18,140 bases of DNA, from NCBI GenBank assembly GCA_031407765.1, contig JANOIR010000677.1, positions 1 to 18,140 on the forward strand, read 5' to 3'. The translations under genes were made by a program, and so were the position numbers. Each line of letters opens with the position of its first letter. Within the stretch, counting starts at the first letter, position 1. The notes under the pieces are model-generated. The model was given only the letters and a program-made list of their open reading frames with translations, was not told where the DNA came from and made no database searches. Of the stretch, positions 15,227-18,140 are shown in pieces. This DNA comes from JBDSLU01 sp031407765 (lineage in GTDB: Bacteria > Acidobacteriota > Vicinamibacteria > Vicinamibacterales > Vicinamibacteraceae).

Positions 15227-16240
15227 TCAGCCCCTGCGAAGAAAACGCTTCACGATTTCGTTCGAGGCGGCTACCGCAGACATTTTGAATTCGCGGACAC
15301 GCGTTTCGTAATCGCCGAGCGCGGACGCGACCTCGGCGTCCCGAGCCAGCGCCTGGCCGAGGCCGAGCGTGACCAGCTCGCGCATCCAGCCGACGGCCTG
15401 ATCGCGGCGGCGGGCGAGGCGACGGCCGCCCACCTCGGCCTCGGCCTCGTGGGCGAGCACCGCCGCCCACAGCTCCGTGATCCCCTCCCCTTCGAGCGCG
15501 GAGGTCGTCAGCACCGGCGGGGTCCAGTGCCCGGGGCTCGGCGGCAGGACGTGCATGGCACCGGCATAGGTGGCGCGAGCGCGGGCGGCGGGCTCGCGAT
15601 TGGCGCCGTCGGCCTTGGTGATGGCCAACACGTCGGCCATTTCGATGATGCCCCGCTTCAGCCCCTGCAGCTCGTCGCCGGCGCCGGCGAGCAGCAGGAG
15701 CACGAAGCAGTCGGTCATCTCGCGGACGGCGATCTCGCTCTGGCCGACGCCGACGGTCTCGACGAACACCGTGTCGAAGCCGGCCGCCTCGCACAACTGA
15801 ATGGCTTCGCGCGTCCGCGGCGCCACACCGCCGAGATGACCCCGCGCCGGCGAGGGCCGCACGAAGGCGCGCTCCTCGACGGCAAGACGCCCCATCCGCG
15901 TCTTGTCGCCGAGCAGGCTGCCGCCCGACACCGGACTCGACGGATCGATGCTGAGCACCGCGACGCGCTGGCCGTGCTCGCGCACCAGGTGCAGACCGAG
16001 CGCGTCGATCAGCGTGCTCTTGCCCGCACCGGGGACGCCGGTGACGGCGACGCGCCGGGCCTGTCCGGTGTGCGGCAGGAGGGCGTCGAGCAGGTCCGCG
16101 GCCGGACCCGCGTCCTCCTGGCGCTCGCTCTCGACCAGCGTGATCGCCCGGGCGAGCGTCGCGCGGTCGCAGCGGCGGACGCCGTCGATGTAGGCGGGCA
16201 CCGACAGGCGGGTACGCGGCAGGCGGGCGTCAGGCGGCAC
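15227..16240 (-). CDS. meaB: Methylmalonyl-CoA mutase accessory G-protein MeaB
   Basis: This is a 337-residue GTPase of the MeaB/ArgK family (G3E-type), which loads and protects the B12 cofactor of methylmalonyl-CoA mutase using GTP hydrolysis. The Walker A/P-loop GVPGAGKST is at residues 68-76. SIDPSSPVSGGSLLGDKTRM follows at about 95-114, typical of the family. The switch region has VETVGVGQSE, and the base-specificity loop is ITKAD. The length is normal for the family. The GTG start at 16240 has AAGGAG eight bases upstream and lies inside the end of the mutase gene, overlapping its stop by 11 bases, which indicates translational coupling. The frame is open further upstream to 16591, but that part is the mutase gene read out of frame. 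A terminator follows directly. Confidence 0.95.
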   Translation of the reverse strand: MPPDARLPRTRLSVPAYIDGVRRCDRATLARAITLVESERQEDAGPAADLLDALLPHTGQARRVAVTGVPGAGKSTLIDALGLHLVREHGQRVAVLSIDPSSPVSGGSLLGDKTRMGRLAVEERAFVRPSPARGHLGGVAPRTREAIQLCEAAGFDTVFVETVGVGQSEIAVREMTDCFVLLLLAGAGDELQGLKRGIIEMADVLAITKADGANREPAARARATYAGAMHVLPPSPGHWTPPVLTTSALEGEGITELWAAVLAHEAEAEVGGRRLARRRDQAVGWMRELVTLGLGQALARDAEVASALGDYETRVREFKMSAVAASNEIVKRFLRRG

Positions 16241-17852
16241 GCGCGGCTCCTTCCAGCCGATCGAGGATCCCCAGCGCGCAGGCCGGGATCGGGCTGCCCG
16301 GCCCGAACACCGCGGCGACGCCGCTCGCCTCGAGCGCCGGCACGTCGGCCGGCGGCACCACCCCGCCGACCGTGACCAGGATGTCGGGGCGCCCGAGCTC
16401 GCGGAGCGCCACGAGCAGCTCGGGCACGAGCAGACGGTGGCCGCCGGCGAGGCTCGACGCGCCGACGACGTGGACGTCGTTGTCAACGGCCATCTGCGCC
16501 GCTTCGCGCGGCGTCTGGAAGAGCGGCCCGACGTCGACGTCGAAGCCGAGGTCGGCGAAAGCCGAGGCGACGACGCGGGCACCGCGATCATGGCCGTCCT
16601 GCCCGAGCTTGACGATCAGGATGCGCGGGCGCCGGCCGTCGTGCTCGACGAAGGCGGCGGCGCGGGCGCGGGCGCGGGCGTAGTCGTCGTCGCCGGCGCG
16701 GCTGGCACAGCCTTCAGCCCCGCGCGCTGCGTCGCCGCGTTCGGGGGCCCCGCGTTCGGCCGCGTACACCCCGGCGCTCGATCGCGGAGCCGCCTGGTAG
16801 CGCCCGAACGCCACTTCCAGCGCCAGCGAGATCTCGCCCAGCGTGGCGCGGGCGCGTGCGGCGACGACGGCGAGGGCGAGCAGGTTGCCCCCGGTCCCGG
16901 ACGCCGTCCCGGAGGCCGTCCCGGACGCCGTCCGGGAGCCGGTCGCCGCGGTGAGCGCCGCGAGCGCGCGCTCGACGGCGGCGGCGTCGCGCGATGCGCG
17001 CAGCGCGGCCAGCCGCGCCACCTGCGCCGCCCGCACCGCGCCGGCATCGACGCGGCGGACGTCGATCGCCGGGCTCCCCGCGCGCGCGTACTTGTTCACG
17101 CCGACGACGGTCTCGCGCCCGGTGTCGATGCGCGCCTGGCGCCGCGCCGCGGCGTCCTCGATCCGGCGCTTCGGCAGCCCCTGCTCGATCGCGCGGACCA
17201 TGCCGCCGAGCGCCTCGACCTCCTGGATGTGTGTCCAGGCGCGCGTCATCAGCTCGTGCGTCAAGCGCTCGAGGTAATAGCTGCCGCCCCACGGATCGAT
17301 CATCCGGGTGACGCCGCTCTCCTGCTGCAGGCACCGCTGCGTGTCGCGCGCCACCCGCGCCGCCGATTCGCTCGGCAGCGCCACCGCTTCGTCGAGCGCG
17401 TTGGTGTGGAGCGACTGCACGTGGCCGAGGACGGCGGCAAGGGCCTCGATGGTGGTGCGGGCCACGTTGTCGAACGGCTCCTGCGCGGTCAGGCTCCAGC
17501 CGGAGGTCTGGGCGTGCGCGCGCAGCAGCATCGACTTCGGGCTCTTCGGCGCGAAGGCGTGCATCAGCCGCGCCCACAGCACGCGGCCGGCGCGCAGCTT
17601 GGCGATCTCCATCGCGTGCGACATGCCGACGCCCCAGAAGAAGCTGAGGCGCGGCGCGAACGCGTCGATGTCGAGGCCGGCGGCGAGGCCGGCGCGCACG
17701 TACTCGAGCCCGTCCGCAAGCGTGTAGGCCAGCTCCAGGTCGGCCGGCGCCCCGGCTTCCTGCATGTGGTAGCCGCTCACCGAGATCGGGTTGAAGCGCG
17801 GCATCTCCTTCGCGCAGTAGCCGAGCACGTCCGCCACGATCCGCATCGACGG
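16230..17852 (-). CDS. Methylmalonyl-CoA mutase, 5'-truncated at a sequence junction
   Basis: This B12-dependent enzyme interconverts (R)-methylmalonyl-CoA and succinyl-CoA. About 540 residues are present, starting at PSMRIVADVLGYC; the first 180 or so residues of the usual 700-plus are missing. Substrate-barrel motifs remain: FNPISVSGYHMQEAGA (the active-site His), AQTSGWSLTAQEP, QSLHTNALDEA, ESGVTRMIDPWGGSYY and VVGVNKYARA. The C-terminal B12 domain is intact, with GQDGHDRG (the DxHxxG cobalt-ligand motif), ASSLAGG and VTVGGVVPP. Upstream of 17852 the minus frame continues into unrelated residues because the DNA switches to an opposite-strand mutase fragment. ATG codons at 17855 or 17888 are therefore not true starts. 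The linker before the B12 domain carries small tandem repeats. It is cotranscribed with meaB. Confidence 0.92.
   Translation of the reverse strand, partial: PSMRIVADVLGYCAKEMPRFNPISVSGYHMQEAGAPADLELAYTLADGLEYVRAGLAAGLDIDAFAPRLSFFWGVGMSHAMEIAKLRAGRVLWARLMHAFAPKSPKSMLLRAHAQTSGWSLTAQEPFDNVARTTIEALAAVLGHVQSLHTNALDEAVALPSESAARVARDTQRCLQQESGVTRMIDPWGGSYYLERLTHELMTRAWTHIQEVEALGGMVRAIEQGLPKRRIEDAAARRQARIDTGRETVVGVNKYARAGSPAIDVRRVDAGAVRAAQVARLAALRASRDAAAVERALAALTAATGSRTASGTASGTASGTGGNLLALAVVAARARATLGEISLALEVAFGRYQAAPRSSAGVYAAERGAPERGDAARGAEGCASRAGDDDYARARARAAAFVEHDGRRPRILIVKLGQDGHDRGARVVASAFADLGFDVDVGPLFQTPREAAQMAVDNDVHVVGASSLAGGHRLLVPELLVALRELGRPDILVTVGGVVPPADVPALEASGVAAVFGPGSPIPACALGILDRLEGAARAA
16655..16681 (-). 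repeat. Short GCGGGC-type repeat in the mutase linker
   Basis: Tandem GCGGGC-type hexamers near 16658-16680 encode the Ala-Arg repeat ARARARA just before the B12 domain. The stretch is in frame and lies in a linker that is poorly conserved in the family, so it probably does not harm function. Confidence 0.5.
16894..16941 (-). repeat. 12-bp tandem repeat encoding a TASG-type linker insertion
   Basis: Four 12-base units (GTCCCGGACGCC and variants) run head to tail from 16894 to 16941. On the minus strand they encode a Thr-Ala-Ser-Gly type repeat (RTASGTASGTASGTGG) immediately before GNLLALAVVAARARATLGE. The unit length is a multiple of three, so copy-number change keeps the frame. The insertion is in the linker between the barrel and the B12 domain. 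Confidence 0.75.
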
Positions 17853-18140
17853 CATCCCCCTCGATCGCATGACCGTGTCGATGACCATGAACGGGGCGGT
17901 GCTCCCCGTGATGGCGTTCTATCTCGTCGCCGCCGAGGAGCAGGGCGTCGCCCCTGCCGCGCTCGCCGGCACGATCCAGAACGACGTCCTCAAGGAGTTC
18001 ATGGTCCGCAACACCTACATCTATCCGCCGGCGCCGTCGATGCGGATCGTCGCCGACGTGATCGGCTACTGCGCCGCCGACATGCCGCGCTTCAACCCGA
18101 TCTCGGTCAGCGGCTATCACATGCAGGAGGCCGGGGCGCC
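17848..18140 (+). pseudogene. Second methylmalonyl-CoA mutase fragment, plus strand, broken at both ends
   Basis: From 17848 the plus strand reads DGIPLDRMTVSMTMNGAVLP, then FYLVAAEEQGV, LKEFMVRNTYIYPPAPSMRI and FNPISVSGYHMQEAGAP to the window edge. These are canonical consecutive motifs of the methylmalonyl-CoA mutase barrel, about residues 150-245. There is no 5' end: the frame meets a stop at 17818-17820 and mutase similarity begins only at the junction. The last 107 bases match the start of the minus-strand mutase in inverted orientation with 11 differences, mostly silent. It may be a real gene fragment or the product of an assembly join; the 3' part lies outside the window. Confidence 0.88.

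Noticed and set aside
11327..16375. Long plus-strand open frames of 751 and 917 residues opposite the receptor and MeaB genes
   Set aside because: Shadow frames with no recognisable domains. The opposite strand carries clear families with intact motifs.
16241..16591. 117-residue N-terminal extension of MeaB
   Set aside because: It is the mutase B12-domain coding region read in another frame. The GTG at 16240 has an ideal ribosome binding site.
1..18140. CRISPR arrays, tRNA/rRNA genes, insertion sequences or prophage
   Set aside because: No regularly spaced repeats, no tRNA-like cloverleaf and no transposase, integrase or phage protein seen on reading the coding frames.

Overview
The window is GC-rich bacterial DNA with closely packed genes on both strands. 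Three things suggest a soil-type Acidobacteriota, perhaps a Vicinamibacteria relative: a very large Oar-like TonB-dependent receptor with a carboxypeptidase-regulatory N-terminal domain, a methylmalonyl-CoA mutase/MeaB pair, and a bacterial alpha-2-macroglobulin. This assignment is inferred from gene content and style, not measured.

Layout from left to right: (1) 1-51, minus strand, a possible start of a gene that runs off the left edge. (2) 54-5738, minus, a thioester-containing alpha-2-macroglobulin of 1894 residues. (3) 5895-6458, plus, a secreted fasciclin (FAS1) protein. (4) 6497-6531, a hairpin between convergent genes, probably a shared terminator. (5) 6561-7130, minus, a Rieske [2Fe-2S] protein with a Tat-like signal and a possible lipobox. 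(6) 7131-7490, a 360-base divergent intergenic region rich in inverted and direct repeats. (7) 7491-9134, plus, a secreted type-B carboxylesterase, followed closely by a DMT/EamA transporter (about 9170-10051). (8) 10067-11281, minus, a ROK-family regulator; its stop codon and that of the transporter lie in opposite arms of one hairpin. (9) 11282-11398, a regulatory region crowded with TGGAC/GTCCA half-sites. (10) 11399-14968, minus, the receptor, with a convincing sigma70-type promoter at 15110-15139. (11) 15227-16240, minus, MeaB, overlapping by 11 bases the end of (12) 16230-17852, minus, methylmalonyl-CoA mutase lacking its N-terminal part.

The right end is the most irregular part. At about 17848-17852 the minus-strand mutase stops abruptly, and a second, plus-strand mutase fragment starts and runs off the window. 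The two share an inverted stretch of 107 bases with 11 differences by eye, mostly at third codon positions. They are therefore diverged homologues rather than a fold-back copy of one molecule. The cause may be an assembly chimera, strain mixing or a real rearrangement of two mutase genes.

Functionally, the mutase and MeaB form a B12-dependent propionate/methylmalonyl-CoA module. The receptor and ROK regulator look like a nutrient-uptake locus, probably for sugars or other large substrates. The alpha-2-macroglobulin, FAS1, Rieske and esterase proteins are all exported. I found no tRNA, rRNA, CRISPR array, insertion sequence or phage gene, and no convincing wholly new multi-gene system. The best leads are the regulatory elements and the inverted mutase junction.
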